This document shows, piece after piece, positions 6,648 through 16,000 of a DNA stretch of 64,000 nucleotides. The stretch's first letter is position 1; every line of letters starts with the position of its first letter. Below the pieces are notes generated by a model. It searched no databases. It worked only from the letters and a program-made list of their open reading frames with translations, and was not told the origin of the DNA. This DNA is from Enterobacter asburiae (lineage in GTDB: Bacteria; Pseudomonadota; Gammaproteobacteria; Enterobacterales; Enterobacteriaceae): positions 248,001 through 312,000 of the forward strand of contig NZ_VRKN01000004.1 of NCBI RefSeq assembly GCF_008080435.1, read 5' to 3'. The position numbers and the translations under genes are program-made.

Positions 6648-9182
6648 CTAAAGGCAAGTGACGTTAATTTCGGTAATTCCACCAGCCGACGACTGCGGGG
6701 AAAGCGCGTACGGTGCGTGGCATTGCCGATCGCTTTCCGCTCCCCACGTGACGAAGACGGTACCCTGTGTATCCAGGCCGGTGAGATAAGCCTGACCTTT
6801 ATCGCCAACAATAACGCTGCTGCTGTCGGCGCCTTTCAGGCTTGCTATTGCGCCAAAGGGAACAAAATGACCGTTATGCATTAAATTAAATAACACCCGT
6901 CGCCCCACCTTCGCCTTATAGTCGGCCAAAACGATTGCACCACGCGTCGGCGTCACCGTCCGGGTATTAATATCCAGCTCAACATCATCAGGCAGGCTCT
7001 CCGGGGCAAGGGTGATGTCATTTTTGCGGTATACGGAGAGATTACTGACCACCGTATATCCGCGGTAATCCGTTCTGACACCCGGCTGATTGCGAATATC
7101 TACGCCGTGCGCGCCCGGCGCGCTAATCAGAACATTGGTCTCACCCAGGGGCTGCGAAAGCGTGATCCCCTCTCTGTGTGCAAGAATGCCCCCCTGCAGA
7201 CCGTAGTTAAGGCGCTCGCTGTTTTTGTCGTAGCTGTAGCCCGCCGTCACTTCGCCGTAGGTTCCCTTATAATCACCATTCATATTGCCCGTGTAGCCAA
7301 TGCCGTCCGACCCGTATCCCTGCTGCACGTTCCAGTTCAGCGCGTGGTTTTCCAGCGCCACGCCGTTGAGACCGATGTTGTGGGTGGTGCCATTATTCTT
7401 GCTGGCACTTACGCCATAGTTAGCCCAGGTCTGCGGCAAAAACTTCTCCAGCGGAATACTGACGTTAAAGGCCAGCAGCTGATCTTTGTCGTATCGCTTA
7501 TTGTCATCGTATGAACCCGCACTGCCGTTTTTACTGTACGTCCAGGTGAGTCCGTAACTGATGTTGTGCCAGTAGTTGTTGTAACCCAGGCTGTATGACG
7601 CCATCGTTTTACCCGAATTCCAGTAGTCTTCACGGGCCGCGCTCAGCGTCAGCGAGCCAAGATTACCGCCCAGCGTCTGGCTCATCGTGAGTTCGGCCCG
7701 GTTGCGGCGTCGGTCCTGAAGCGCGGAGCTGTCACCCCAGGAATCGAGGATCTCCTGCATGCCGTAGTAACCGCTGGTCGAGTAGCGGTAACCCGCAATC
7801 GAGAAATGGGTTCCGGTCCCAACAATGTTCTTGCTGTATCGCGCCCGCCAGGACTGGCCGTTGGATTTCTCACCGCCCTGCGGGGTGGACCAGGCCTGGG
7901 TCATGTCCGCAGAAATCGCGCCGAAATCACCCATATTTTTCCCGAGCCCGGTGGCGATCGACTGATATTTACTCGACTCCTGCAGCCCGCCATAGAGCGT
8001 TAGCCCATAGGGCAGACCATAGATCCCGGTGATTTGCCCAAACGGGGTCTTATCAACGCTGCTGCTATAAGAACGATACTGCCCTCCGGTCACCGCATAT
8101 TTCAGGCGCCCTTCACGCTGCAAAACCGGTAGTGAGGCATAAGGCAGGGTGAAATGCTGCTCGCTGCCGTCAGCTTCCTTAACGGTGACATCCAGATCGC
8201 CCGCGCCGCCCGTGGGGTACATATCGGTAATCTCAAAAGCGCCCGGCGCCACGTAGGTCTGATAAATCTGGTAGCCATTCTGGCGAACAATTACCTGGGC
8301 ATTGGTACGCGCGATACCCCGCACCACGGGTGCATAGCCTTTCAGCGAATCCGGGAGCATGTCATCATCAGAAGCCAGCTGTCCGCCGCGAAACGGCATA
8401 CTGTCGAACACGTCGGCTGGCGCGGAGCTGTCCCCCAGGGTGAGCTGCGCTTTGAGCGGAATAATGGCCCGCTGTGCATAGGTGTAGACGGTATCCCATT
8501 TGTCCTGGCCGGTCTCATCCCGCGACCAGGTGGTGTAATTTCGCAGTCGCCACGGACCAACGTTGAGACCCGGGCGCAGGTTGGCATATTGACTGTCGCT
8601 GTTTTTACTGCCGTTTTGTTTTGCCCGGCTGTTTGCGCCACTCAGGCTGTAATTCAACATGGCGGCGGCGATCCCTTCATCCCATAGCGCTGGCGAGACA
8701 TACCCGCGTGCCGGCAGGTCAATGGCGGCCTGAGGAATGCTGATAATCAGTCGCTGCGCGGCAAACTGAAAATCCGTGCTGGCGTGAGGAATAGCCTGCA
8801 GGTTGACACAGGACGCGCCCTGGCTTGCTAAGTCGGGAAAAAGCGCAGTTTTGACGCCCCATTTGTTGAGCTGTTCAATACTCAGACAAGGCTGGAGGCT
8901 ATCGCCCTCTTCCCCACCTTTTACTGAGGTAAAATCAATATCGCTTGTCTCGATGAGTTGGTCGTCAAGGATGATGTCAACGTGGTATTTCCCTGGTGCC
9001 TGCGAACCTGATTCAAAAGCAGATAAATCAGCTTTACCTGTGCCCGGGTTGTCCAGCTCAACCAGTTCGGCGTTGAACGAATCACGGGCATAAACAATCT
9101 GCATTGCATTAACCAGCGCAAAGGCGATACAGATCGCCAGACGCGCAGGCTGCATTTTTTTAGTTTTCGTTGCCATCATCAT
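6648..9182 (-). CDS. Fimbrial outer-membrane usher (FimD family)
   Basis: This 844-residue PapC/FimD-type usher has a signal peptide, an N-terminal chaperone-binding domain (FNAELVELDNPGTGKADLSAF), a beta-barrel interrupted by a plug, and two C-terminal domains ending in a cysteine-containing tail. It forms the pore through which chaperone-subunit complexes are assembled into the fibre. The length is usual for the family. Three consecutive ATG codons lie at the start behind TCAGG; the first (9182) is used here. It is the third gene of the operon, 38 bases after the chaperone gene. Confidence 0.95.
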   Translation of the reverse strand: MMMATKTKKMQPARLAICIAFALVNAMQIVYARDSFNAELVELDNPGTGKADLSAFESGSQAPGKYHVDIILDDQLIETSDIDFTSVKGGEEGDSLQPCLSIEQLNKWGVKTALFPDLASQGASCVNLQAIPHASTDFQFAAQRLIISIPQAAIDLPARGYVSPALWDEGIAAAMLNYSLSGANSRAKQNGSKNSDSQYANLRPGLNVGPWRLRNYTTWSRDETGQDKWDTVYTYAQRAIIPLKAQLTLGDSSAPADVFDSMPFRGGQLASDDDMLPDSLKGYAPVVRGIARTNAQVIVRQNGYQIYQTYVAPGAFEITDMYPTGGAGDLDVTVKEADGSEQHFTLPYASLPVLQREGRLKYAVTGGQYRSYSSSVDKTPFGQITGIYGLPYGLTLYGGLQESSKYQSIATGLGKNMGDFGAISADMTQAWSTPQGGEKSNGQSWRARYSKNIVGTGTHFSIAGYRYSTSGYYGMQEILDSWGDSSALQDRRRNRAELTMSQTLGGNLGSLTLSAAREDYWNSGKTMASYSLGYNNYWHNISYGLTWTYSKNGSAGSYDDNKRYDKDQLLAFNVSIPLEKFLPQTWANYGVSASKNNGTTHNIGLNGVALENHALNWNVQQGYGSDGIGYTGNMNGDYKGTYGEVTAGYSYDKNSERLNYGLQGGILAHREGITLSQPLGETNVLISAPGAHGVDIRNQPGVRTDYRGYTVVSNLSVYRKNDITLAPESLPDDVELDINTRTVTPTRGAIVLADYKAKVGRRVLFNLMHNGHFVPFGAIASLKGADSSSVIVGDKGQAYLTGLDTQGTVFVTWGAESDRQCHAPYALSPQSSAGGITEINVTCL

Positions 9183-9220
9183 TAACCTGACCTGATATGC
9201 GGATCGCCGCTTTTGATAAA

Positions 9221-9898
9221 TTAAAAGCTGGCCTGATGTATTATTCCGGGGCTGCCGTAATCATTAATGACTTTGAATGAAATATGGTTGCCATCGGCAC
9301 CTGCGGGTAAGGTAAATGCCGCCATCGCGCCAGGTGCAACCCAGGAGACCGCATCAAGTTTTTTATCGCCGACGCTTATTTCATTAAAATTGATAATATA
9401 TTGCGTTGGATTGGTGACCATAAGCTTATTCCCACTACGCGACCAGGTTAATTTATTCGCTTGTTCTTCCGGTGTTGATGCCTTCAGACTTGTCGGGCGA
9501 TAAATTAGCTTGATGCGCGTCTTGACGGCAATTTGCAGTGAGTTTTCCTGTTTTGAGGCAGACGGTATCGCTTTAATATTCAGCCAGAAAAGACTTTCTT
9601 TATCCTGGGGTAGAGAACCCGAGAGTAAAATACGCTCAATATTTTGCTGACCACCATCCAGTCGATATAAAGGCGGAGTAACAATGAAAGGCGCTTTATT
9701 AGTATTACCCTCTGGCATTTCAACCCAGGACTGGATTAAGTAAGGCATGCTATCGGCATTATTGATGCTGATGGATGCCTCTTTTTTCCCACCATCAAAA
9801 ATGACGCGGGTGCCGCCAATAATGACCCCGGCATACGCGTTCGAAAACGATGCAGTCAGAGCGGCAGCAATGAGCAGGGTCTTGCTAATAAAATTCAT
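9221..9898 (-). CDS. Periplasmic fimbrial chaperone (FimC/PapD family)
   Basis: This 225-residue protein has a signal peptide (cut after NAYA) and two immunoglobulin-like domains. The family markers are visible: the early GTRVIFDGGKKEASISI strand with the anchoring arginine, SWVE, PPLYRLDGG and KTRIKLIYRP with the second basic anchor. It folds and caps subunits by donor-strand complementation and delivers them to the usher. It is second in the operon, after the major pilin gene. Confidence 0.95.
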   Translation of the reverse strand: MNFISKTLLIAAALTASFSNAYAGVIIGGTRVIFDGGKKEASISINNADSMPYLIQSWVEMPEGNTNKAPFIVTPPLYRLDGGQQNIERILLSGSLPQDKESLFWLNIKAIPSASKQENSLQIAVKTRIKLIYRPTSLKASTPEEQANKLTWSRSGNKLMVTNPTQYIINFNEISVGDKKLDAVSWVAPGAMAAFTLPAGADGNHISFKVINDYGSPGIIHQASF

Positions 9899-9977
9899 TT
9901 TACACCTCTTGAAACACGGGGGCAGTGGCTGCCCCCACGCAGAACGTCGTGGAACCGACTCGGGTTCTGCTTAATGA

Positions 9978-10517
9978 CTAGTTATAAACAACGGAGAAAT
10001 TAGCCACGGAGTTTGCAGGACCGGCAGTCACCGATGCCGCCGTTGAAATATACTGCGCGTAGAAATTCAGCGTATTATCGGCGGTGCTGCTTAACGCATA
10101 GCTATAGCTGTTACTGCCGTGCAACGGCAGATCCGCTTTATCAGCGGTCATCAAATTGATAGCAACACCCGTTGCCGCACCGGCGACGGAGGTATCAATA
10201 GCCAGCAGATCGGCGTTAGTCAGGTCAGGCGTACCGTCAAAACGGACTTTGGCACTGGTGACCGTGACCGGGCAGTTCTTCAGGACAATATCGAATTTCG
10301 TTGCCGCAGTTCTGGAGCCTGTTGCCGGAAATTCTGTTTTATTGTAATCACCTAATACCACCACCTGATTTTGCGAGGCAACCGCGACATCGCAGGCTGA
10401 ATCCAGGATGTTACCATTAAAATTAACGGTTCCTGCAGCAGCGAGTGCATTGCCCATCATTAAAGCAGAACCTGTCGCAATCATCGCTAAAATAATGTTC
10501 TTTTTCATAATCTTCAT
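9978..10517 (-). CDS. Major fimbrial subunit (FimA family)
   Basis: This 179-residue protein has a signal peptide cut after NALA, then GTVNFNGNILDSACDV with the first pilin cysteine, the second in LKNCPVT, and the donor-strand C terminus ANFSVVYN. These are the marks of a FimA-type major pilin. As the first gene of the operon after a long regulatory region it is likely the most expressed. The ATG at 10517 follows CAGGAAA; an ATG at 10508 is also possible. No invertible element or fimB/fimE-type recombinase gene is in view. Confidence 0.9.
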   Translation of the reverse strand: MKIMKKNIILAMIATGSALMMGNALAAAGTVNFNGNILDSACDVAVASQNQVVVLGDYNKTEFPATGSRTAATKFDIVLKNCPVTVTSAKVRFDGTPDLTNADLLAIDTSVAGAATGVAINLMTADKADLPLHGSNSYSYALSSTADNTLNFYAQYISTAASVTAGPANSVANFSVVYN

Positions 10518-10682
10518 TTTCCTGTTTACGGGATAACTTTATTTATTATTGAAACTCAAACAGCAGAAAGTTGATAAATGAGTCGCTGTGGATTCATTTA
10601 TTTTTTAATTAACGTCATAAGGTCTTTCTGACTGACCGGTTAAAATTTATATAATCATTTTGGTGAATACAACGTTTTGCTG

Positions 10683-10696
10683 GTCTAGCTGTAGAC
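10683..10696. promoter_or_regulatory. Palindrome 1, GTCTA-N4-TAGAC
   Basis: The half-sites GTCTA and TAGAC are a perfect inverted repeat with a 4-base centre (GCTG). It has the same geometry as the copy 72 bases to the right. The two-fold symmetry fits a dimeric winged-helix protein such as the IprA-like regulators encoded next door. Binding is inferred. Confidence 0.6.
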
Positions 10697-10754
10697 TCTG
10701 ATTTAACGTAAATTCAACATTTCTTTCAGGATACGCTTACGCTTTATTTTCCTG

Positions 10755-10768
10755 GTCTATTAGTAGAC
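10755..10768. promoter_or_regulatory. Palindrome 2, GTCTA-N4-TAGAC
   Basis: This is a perfect copy of the half-sites of palindrome 1 with a different 4-base centre (TTAG). Conserved arms around an unconserved centre are typical of a protein-binding site rather than a chance duplication. Confidence 0.6.
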
Positions 10769-10819
10769 TTGATCGTCTTTTTGTTTTCATTCAACACGTT
10801 AGATATCTGGCGCTCAACG

Positions 10820-10833
10820 GTCTACTTTTGGAC
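10820..10833. promoter_or_regulatory. Palindrome 3, GTCTA-N4-TGGAC
   Basis: This third site has one mismatch in the right arm and the same 4-base spacing (CTTT). It lies 65 bases after palindrome 2 and about 94 bases before the regulator start, where it could also act on the regulator's own promoter. Confidence 0.5.
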
Positions 10834-10926
10834 CTTGCTGAAACATTCCCTGACTCCTTCATTTTTAAGATAATTCTCTGCGTAGATCAAAAAACGATCA
10901 GACCCGTAGTCGCTGTGAGGTATCAT

Positions 10927-11586
10927 ATGAATACGCGTTTAACCACGCCATTGAATAACCACGAATCAACCGTTCTTGGTTTAAAACCGTTTATCCATAT
11001 AGACGCCCTGATTAAATCAGTGCTACCTGATGCGAACAGAATGATCATCTGTCGGGGAGAAACCGTACATTATTATAAAGATGATGTGCGCCAGTGTTTT
11101 TTACTTCTCCAGGGAAGCGTGGCGCTTCATCGTCGCGGCGATGGTATTGTTTTAAACTCTGAATCAGCGCCTTTTATTCTTGGCGTCAGCAGTCAATTTT
11201 CTTCGGAGCATCTCTACGTCAGAGCCCTGGAGACGGCAGAAATCGCCCGCGTGTCGCTGGAGACGTTTAATCAGATTGTTTCACAGCAGGATTTATGGGA
11301 GCACTTTTCAAAGCTGCTTATTTATACGGCCTCACGGGTCTATGAGCATTGCGCGCAAATATCGCAAATGTCTGCCTACGATATCATTCGTTTCCAGCTT
11401 GTTGAACTCATGCAGGAACCCGATGCCATACGGAAAAATACGACGGCGGCCGCGTACATCAAAAGCCGGACGTATCTTTCACGTAGTGGAATTATGCGTA
11501 TTCTGGCAGAACTGCGGACCGGGAAGTACATCACCATGGAGCGTGGGGTGCTGCTTGACATTCACCATCTGCCACGAAAATATTGA
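10927..11586 (+). CDS. IprA-like winged-helix regulator, first of a tandem pair
   Basis: This 219-residue protein has an N-terminal cyclic-nucleotide-binding-like beta domain (CFLLLQGSVALHRRGDGIV) and a C-terminal winged helix (RTYLSRSGIMRILAELRTGKYI) with the family ending (LLDIHHLPRKY). Layout and C terminus match E. coli IprA (YaiV), an inhibitor of peroxide resistance. The usual cAMP-binding residues of CRP are not evident. The ATG at 10927 follows GTGAGG; upstream TTG or GTG codons in frame are not needed. It is transcribed away from the fimbrial operon, so a role in controlling that operon is likely but inferred. Confidence 0.75.
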   Translation: MNTRLTTPLNNHESTVLGLKPFIHIDALIKSVLPDANRMIICRGETVHYYKDDVRQCFLLLQGSVALHRRGDGIVLNSESAPFILGVSSQFSSEHLYVRALETAEIARVSLETFNQIVSQQDLWEHFSKLLIYTASRVYEHCAQISQMSAYDIIRFQLVELMQEPDAIRKNTTAAAYIKSRTYLSRSGIMRILAELRTGKYITMERGVLLDIHHLPRKY

Positions 11587-11655
11587 TAGCCAGCGTGCCT
11601 GTATCAAAGAGAAGCGCTATAATTAGCCAGGTCATTTTTAAGGTTGTCGGCTATC

Positions 11656-12285
11656 ATGTCCCTTCCCGAAAAGTCTCAACGGGGTTCTCCCTACGCGCAA
11701 GAGCTTATTTCACACCTGTTGCCTGATTGCACAACGCACCGCACCGCCCGCGGCGAGCGGCTGGATCTGCAAATCAACGGTCAGGGGATGTGCTATTTAA
11801 TTCTTGAAGGAACCATCGCCGTCTACAGAAGAAGCGATGACATGATGCTGTCTACGGCTCGCAGCCCCGCCGTGTTTGGCCTCGCTAACCTGACCGATAT
11901 CTATTTTAATGATTATATTAAGACCGTCAGCCCTTGTCTGATAGGGACGCTCACCGCCGAGCGGGTGAATGAAATTATTAAAGAGAAGGCGCTGTGGGGA
12001 CTGCTTTCTAAACAGCTCATGTTTGTATATAGCCGTCTTTATAACAACGTGATGCCGCAGGGTGCGCCGACGGCGTATGAGATGATTCGCCAGCAGCTGG
12101 CAACGCTGATGGAGGAAGATGAGAGTTATCGGCTCAGCGTGACGGCAGAAAGGTATATCAGGGAGAAAACCCAGCTCTCCCGCAGCGGCGTGATGCGCAT
12201 TCTGGCGGATTTAAAAACCGGCGGATTTATCGAAATGGAAGAAGGCAGGCTTATTAAAATCAACAAACTCCCCGCCCGATACTGA
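11656..12285 (+). CDS. IprA-like winged-helix regulator, second of a tandem pair
   Basis: This 209-residue protein has the same plan as its left neighbour: a beta domain (CYLILEGTIAVYRRSDDMML) and a winged helix (KTQLSRSGVMRILADLKTGGFI) ending IKINKLPARY, very close to the end of E. coli IprA. The two genes lie 69 bases apart on one strand and diverge strongly in their N-terminal halves, so they are old paralogues rather than a recent copy. The ATG at 11656 is preferred to the TTG at 11644. The last bases run into a bidirectional terminator shared with ydiH. Confidence 0.75.
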   Translation: MSLPEKSQRGSPYAQELISHLLPDCTTHRTARGERLDLQINGQGMCYLILEGTIAVYRRSDDMMLSTARSPAVFGLANLTDIYFNDYIKTVSPCLIGTLTAERVNEIIKEKALWGLLSKQLMFVYSRLYNNVMPQGAPTAYEMIRQQLATLMEEDESYRLSVTAERYIREKTQLSRSGVMRILADLKTGGFIEMEEGRLIKINKLPARY

Positions 12286-12296
12286 ATGTCAGACAC

Positions 12297-12325
12297 AAAA
12301 AAGGCCGCACTCGCGGCCCTTTTAT
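12297..12325. terminator. Bidirectional terminator between regulator and ydiH
   Basis: GGCCGC (12303-12308) and GCGGCC (12313-12318) form a stem with a 4-base loop. An A run precedes it and CTTTTATT follows it, so it can end both convergent transcripts. Confidence 0.85.
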
Positions 12326-12335
12326 TCTCATGTAC

Positions 12336-12530
12336 TCAATGGACGTGAACGCCCAACCGCCAGGCAAAGTAGATCTCTTCTTTTAGTTCATTCGAAGAGA
12401 GCGCCAGCAAATCTGTAAATTCCAGCTCAAGCTGTTTCAGCTTTTTCAGGTACTGCGCCGGAGACAGGTTGCTCTTATCGCGACGTAAATATTCAATTGC
12501 CAGCTGTGTTGGGGTTATTTCAGTATCCAT
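12336..12530 (-). CDS. ydiH: Small conserved protein YdiH
   Basis: This 64-residue protein nearly matches E. coli YdiH over its whole length (TPTQLAIEYLRRDKSNLSPAQYL...ELKEEIYFAWRLGVH). Its function is unknown. The ATG at 12530 has GAGG ideally placed; an upstream ATG at 12551 would add unrelated residues. In E. coli ydiH is followed by rydB and the suf operon; here the next DNA downstream is the fimbrial regulator block, which marks the edge of the accessory region. Confidence 0.9.
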   Translation of the reverse strand: MDTEITPTQLAIEYLRRDKSNLSPAQYLKKLKQLELEFTDLLALSSNELKEEIYFAWRLGVHVH

Positions 12531-12615
12531 GATGTCCTCGCTTATGTACAAAACCTGACCAGTATATCACAACGCACTGGCTAGTTTTTGACCAAAGGCA
12601 AAACATCTGAAAACT

Positions 12616-13026
12616 TTACACAACCGCCGTAGTCAGCCGCGACGAGCAGCACAGGCGATCCTGCTCATCGAGAATATCTATCTGCCACACCTGATGGCGG
12701 CTTCCTGCGTGCAGCGCGCGGCAAACACCGCGCACGCGCCCACTGCGTACCGAGCGAATGTGATTAGCATTCACCTCAAGTCCGACAACCTTCTGCTCCC
12801 CTTCGGTGCAGAGATATCCCGCCACCGAGCCCAGCGTTTCGGCCAGTACGACGGACGCTCCGCCGTGCAATAAGCCAAACGGCTGGTGGGTGCGATGATC
12901 GACGGGCATTGTGGCCTCAATCTCACCATCGCCAATGCGGATGAACTGGATATCCAGCAGCCCCACCATATTCCCCTCGCCCATGGCGTTCAGCGCCTGC
13001 AGCGTCACGGCACGTTTCCAGATCAT
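12616..13026 (-). CDS. menI: 1,4-dihydroxy-2-naphthoyl-CoA hydrolase
   Basis: MenI (YdiI) is a hotdog-fold thioesterase that releases 1,4-dihydroxy-2-naphthoate from its CoA ester in menaquinone synthesis. The 136 residues carry the hotdog motif HGGASVVLAETLGS with the catalytic glutamate at position 63, as in E. coli. The start overlaps the ydiJ stop in an ATGA, indicating translational coupling in a ydiJ-menI operon. Confidence 0.95.
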   Translation of the reverse strand: MIWKRAVTLQALNAMGEGNMVGLLDIQFIRIGDGEIEATMPVDHRTHQPFGLLHGGASVVLAETLGSVAGYLCTEGEQKVVGLEVNANHIRSVRSGRVRGVCRALHAGSRHQVWQIDILDEQDRLCCSSRLTTAVV

Positions 13027-16000
13027 CCAATTATCTCCAGTAAAGCCTGCAATGGGTGACGTACACCGTTACCTTCTACCCGTTTTACCTGGCTGCGGCA
13101 GGAGTAACCCGTCGCCAGACAGCGGTTTCGCGGCAAACGCTGCATCGCCTGATGCCAGGACAGCTCATAGATGCCGAGCGAGTTGGCGTGGTTTTTCACT
13201 TCGTGTCCATAGGTTCCGGCCATCCCGCAGCAGCCTACGTTGACGCTCTCCAGCTTCGCACCGAAGCGGGCAAAGACAGACGCCCACTGCGCAGGTGCAC
13301 CCGGCAGCGCGGTCACTTCCGTGCAGTGACCGAACAGATACCACGGTTCACCGCTGACATCCTGAACCGCCTTATCTTCCAGCGCCACCGGCAGCCACTC
13401 GTGCACCAGCATCACGTTGAAATCGCCGCGCTTATCGCCCAGCGTCTGCTTGTATTCATCGCGATAGCAAAGCACCAGCGCCGGATCGACGCCGACCATC
13501 GGTATCCCGAGTTGCGCCACGCGATTCAGGAAGTCAGACGTTTTCTGCGCGGTCTTTGCAAATCGGTTCAGGAAACCCTTAATGTGCTGCGCCTTGCCAT
13601 TCGGAGAGAATGGCAGCACCACCGGCTGGTAACCCACTTTCTCCGCCAGACGGACGAAATCGGCCACGACCTGGGCATCGTAGTAGCTGGTGAACGGATC
13701 CTGCACCACCAGCACCACATTCGCTTTTTGCTCCGGGGTGAGCGCCTCCAGCTGTTCCAGAGTCATATTTGCCGAACGGTGACCGACGAGCTGGCGCTGC
13801 AGAGACGGGACCGACAGCAGCGGCAGATCGACCATACCGATGTGTTTTTCGGAGAGCTTTCGCACCAGCGGCTGGTTGATAAAGAAGTTGAAGGTCTTTG
13901 GCGCACGCGCCATCAGCGGTGCGTAGCTTTCCACCGTCGCCACCAGATGGTCGCGCACCGGGCGGAGGTATCGGGTGTGGTAAAGTTGCAGGAAACGCGA
14001 GCGGAATTCCGGCACGTCGATTTTAATCGGGCACTGGGTGGAGCAGGCTTTACAGGCCAGACAGCCGGACATCGCCTCTTTCACCTCATGGGAGAAATCA
14101 TACTCGCCTTTGTTGGCATGCCAGCTGTTGCGGGTGCGCTCAATCAGCGAGCGCAGGCTGGCCCGTTTTTCCGGCAGCTCCTGCTCCAGCTTGAGCGGAT
14201 CCACCCCGCGGTCGGCCAGCAGACGCAGCCACTCGCGCACCAGCGTCGCCCGCCCTTTCGGCGAGTGGATACGGTTGCTGGTGATTTTCATCGACGGGCA
14301 CATAGGGCTTTTCACATCAAAGTTAAAGCACAGGCCGTTGCCGTTGCACTCCATCGCGCCGCGCCAGGAAGCGCGCACCGCAATCGGGATCTGTCTGTCG
14401 TACGTGCCGCGCTTGACGGCATCCACCTGCAGCATTGGGGCATCAACACCCTCAGGCGGGCAGATTTTACCCGGATTGAGGCGGTTATGCGGGTCGAAAG
14501 CCGCTTTCACCTTACGCAACTCCGCGTAGAGCTGTTCACCGAAGAATGCCGGGCTGTACTCCGCGCGGAACCCTTTCCCGTGCTCCCCCCACAGCAGACC
14601 GCCATATTTGGCGGTTAAGGCCACCACATCGTCGGAGATCTGCTTCATCAGGATCTCCTGCTGCGGGTCACACATATCCAGCGCCGGACGCACGTGCAGT
14701 ACCCCGGCGTCGACGTGGCCGAACATGCCATAGCTCAGGCCGTGGCTGTCCAGCAGGGCGCGAAACTCAACGATATAATCCGCAAGATGCTCAGGCGGCA
14801 CGCAGGTATCTTCGGCAAAGGGAATCGGCTTCGCCGCCCCTTTCGCATTGCCGAGCAGGCCCACGGCTTTTTTACGCATCGCATAGATACGCTCAATTCC
14901 GGCCAGATCGTTACAGAGCTGCCAGCCGATCACACCGCCTTCACCCTGCGCAATCAGCTCATCCAGCCGCTGGCAGAGCGTGGTGACCTGGCGCTCAATC
15001 AGCTCCGCATCATCACCGGCAAATTCCACGATATTGAGACCGAGCATCTCTTTATCCGGCACGTCGGTAATCAGCTCGCTTACGGAGTGCCAGACAATAT
15101 CTTCCCGGGCCAGATTGAGCACTTTAGAGTCGACGGTCTCCACCGACAACGCCTGCGCTTGCACCATAAACGGCGCATTGCGCAGCGCGGAGTCGAAGGA
15201 GTCATATTTGACGTTCACCAGACGACGCACTTTCGGCAACCGGGTAATATCCAGCCGCGCTTCGGTAATAAACGCCAGGGTTCCTTCGGAGCCGGTCAGA
15301 ACGCGGGTTAAATCAAACTGGGTCAGGTCGTCGTTAAAGACATGTCGCAGATCGTACCCGGTCAGGAAGCGGTTCAGTTTGGGGAATTTATCGAGAATAA
15401 GCTGGCGGTTGTCGCGGCAGCGTTCCAGCACGGTGCGATAGATACGCCCGCTGGCGGTGTTATCTTTGCCCAGCGTTTCCGCCAGTTCGACCGGCATCGG
15501 CTGGGTATCGAGGATATCGCCGCCCAGCAGAACCGCACGCACGCCCAGCACATGATCGGAGGTTTTACCGTAGACCAGCGAGCCCTGGCCTGAGGCATCC
15601 GTGTTAATCATCCCGCCAAGGGTCGCGCGGTTGCTGGTGGAGAGCTCTGGGGCAAAAAAGTACCCGTAAGGTTTGAGATACTGATTAAGCTGATCTTTGA
15701 TAACGCCCGCTTCGACCCGCACCCACCCCTCTTCGGGGTTGATCTCAATGATGCGGTTCATATAGCGCGACATATCAACAATGATGCCCTGGTTCAGCGC
15801 CTGACCATTGGTTCCGGTGCCGCCGCCGCGCGGCGTAAAGACCAGCGAGGCAAACCGCTCCTGCGTAGCCAGCCGGGCAATCAGCGCCACGTCGGCCGTT
15901 GAACGCGGGAAAACGACTGCATCGGGAAGAAGCTGGTAGATACTGTTATCGGTCGCCATCGTCAGCCTGTCGGCATAGTTCGTGGCGGTATCACCTGTAA

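Larger units (their letters stand above)
10518..10926. promoter_or_regulatory. Divergent control region, fimbriae versus regulators
   Basis: This 409-base gene-free stretch separates the major pilin gene (minus) from the first IprA-like regulator (plus). It is AT-rich and contains three evenly spaced palindromes at 10683, 10755 and 10820, listed separately. A TATAAT occurs at 10649-10654, but no well-spaced -35 element could be assigned. It probably holds both divergent promoters. Confidence 0.6.

Noticed and set aside
10518-10926. Possible invertible fim switch
   Set aside because: The repeats are 14-bp palindromes 65-72 bases apart, not a pair of inverted repeats around about 300 bases, and no fimB/fimE-type recombinase gene is in view.
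13056-14618. Long open frame on the plus strand antisense to ydiJ (about 520 codons)
   Set aside because: It mirrors the codon structure of the well-conserved ydiJ gene, has no ribosome site and low-complexity Arg/His/Gln-rich translation typical of antisense shadows in GC-rich genes.
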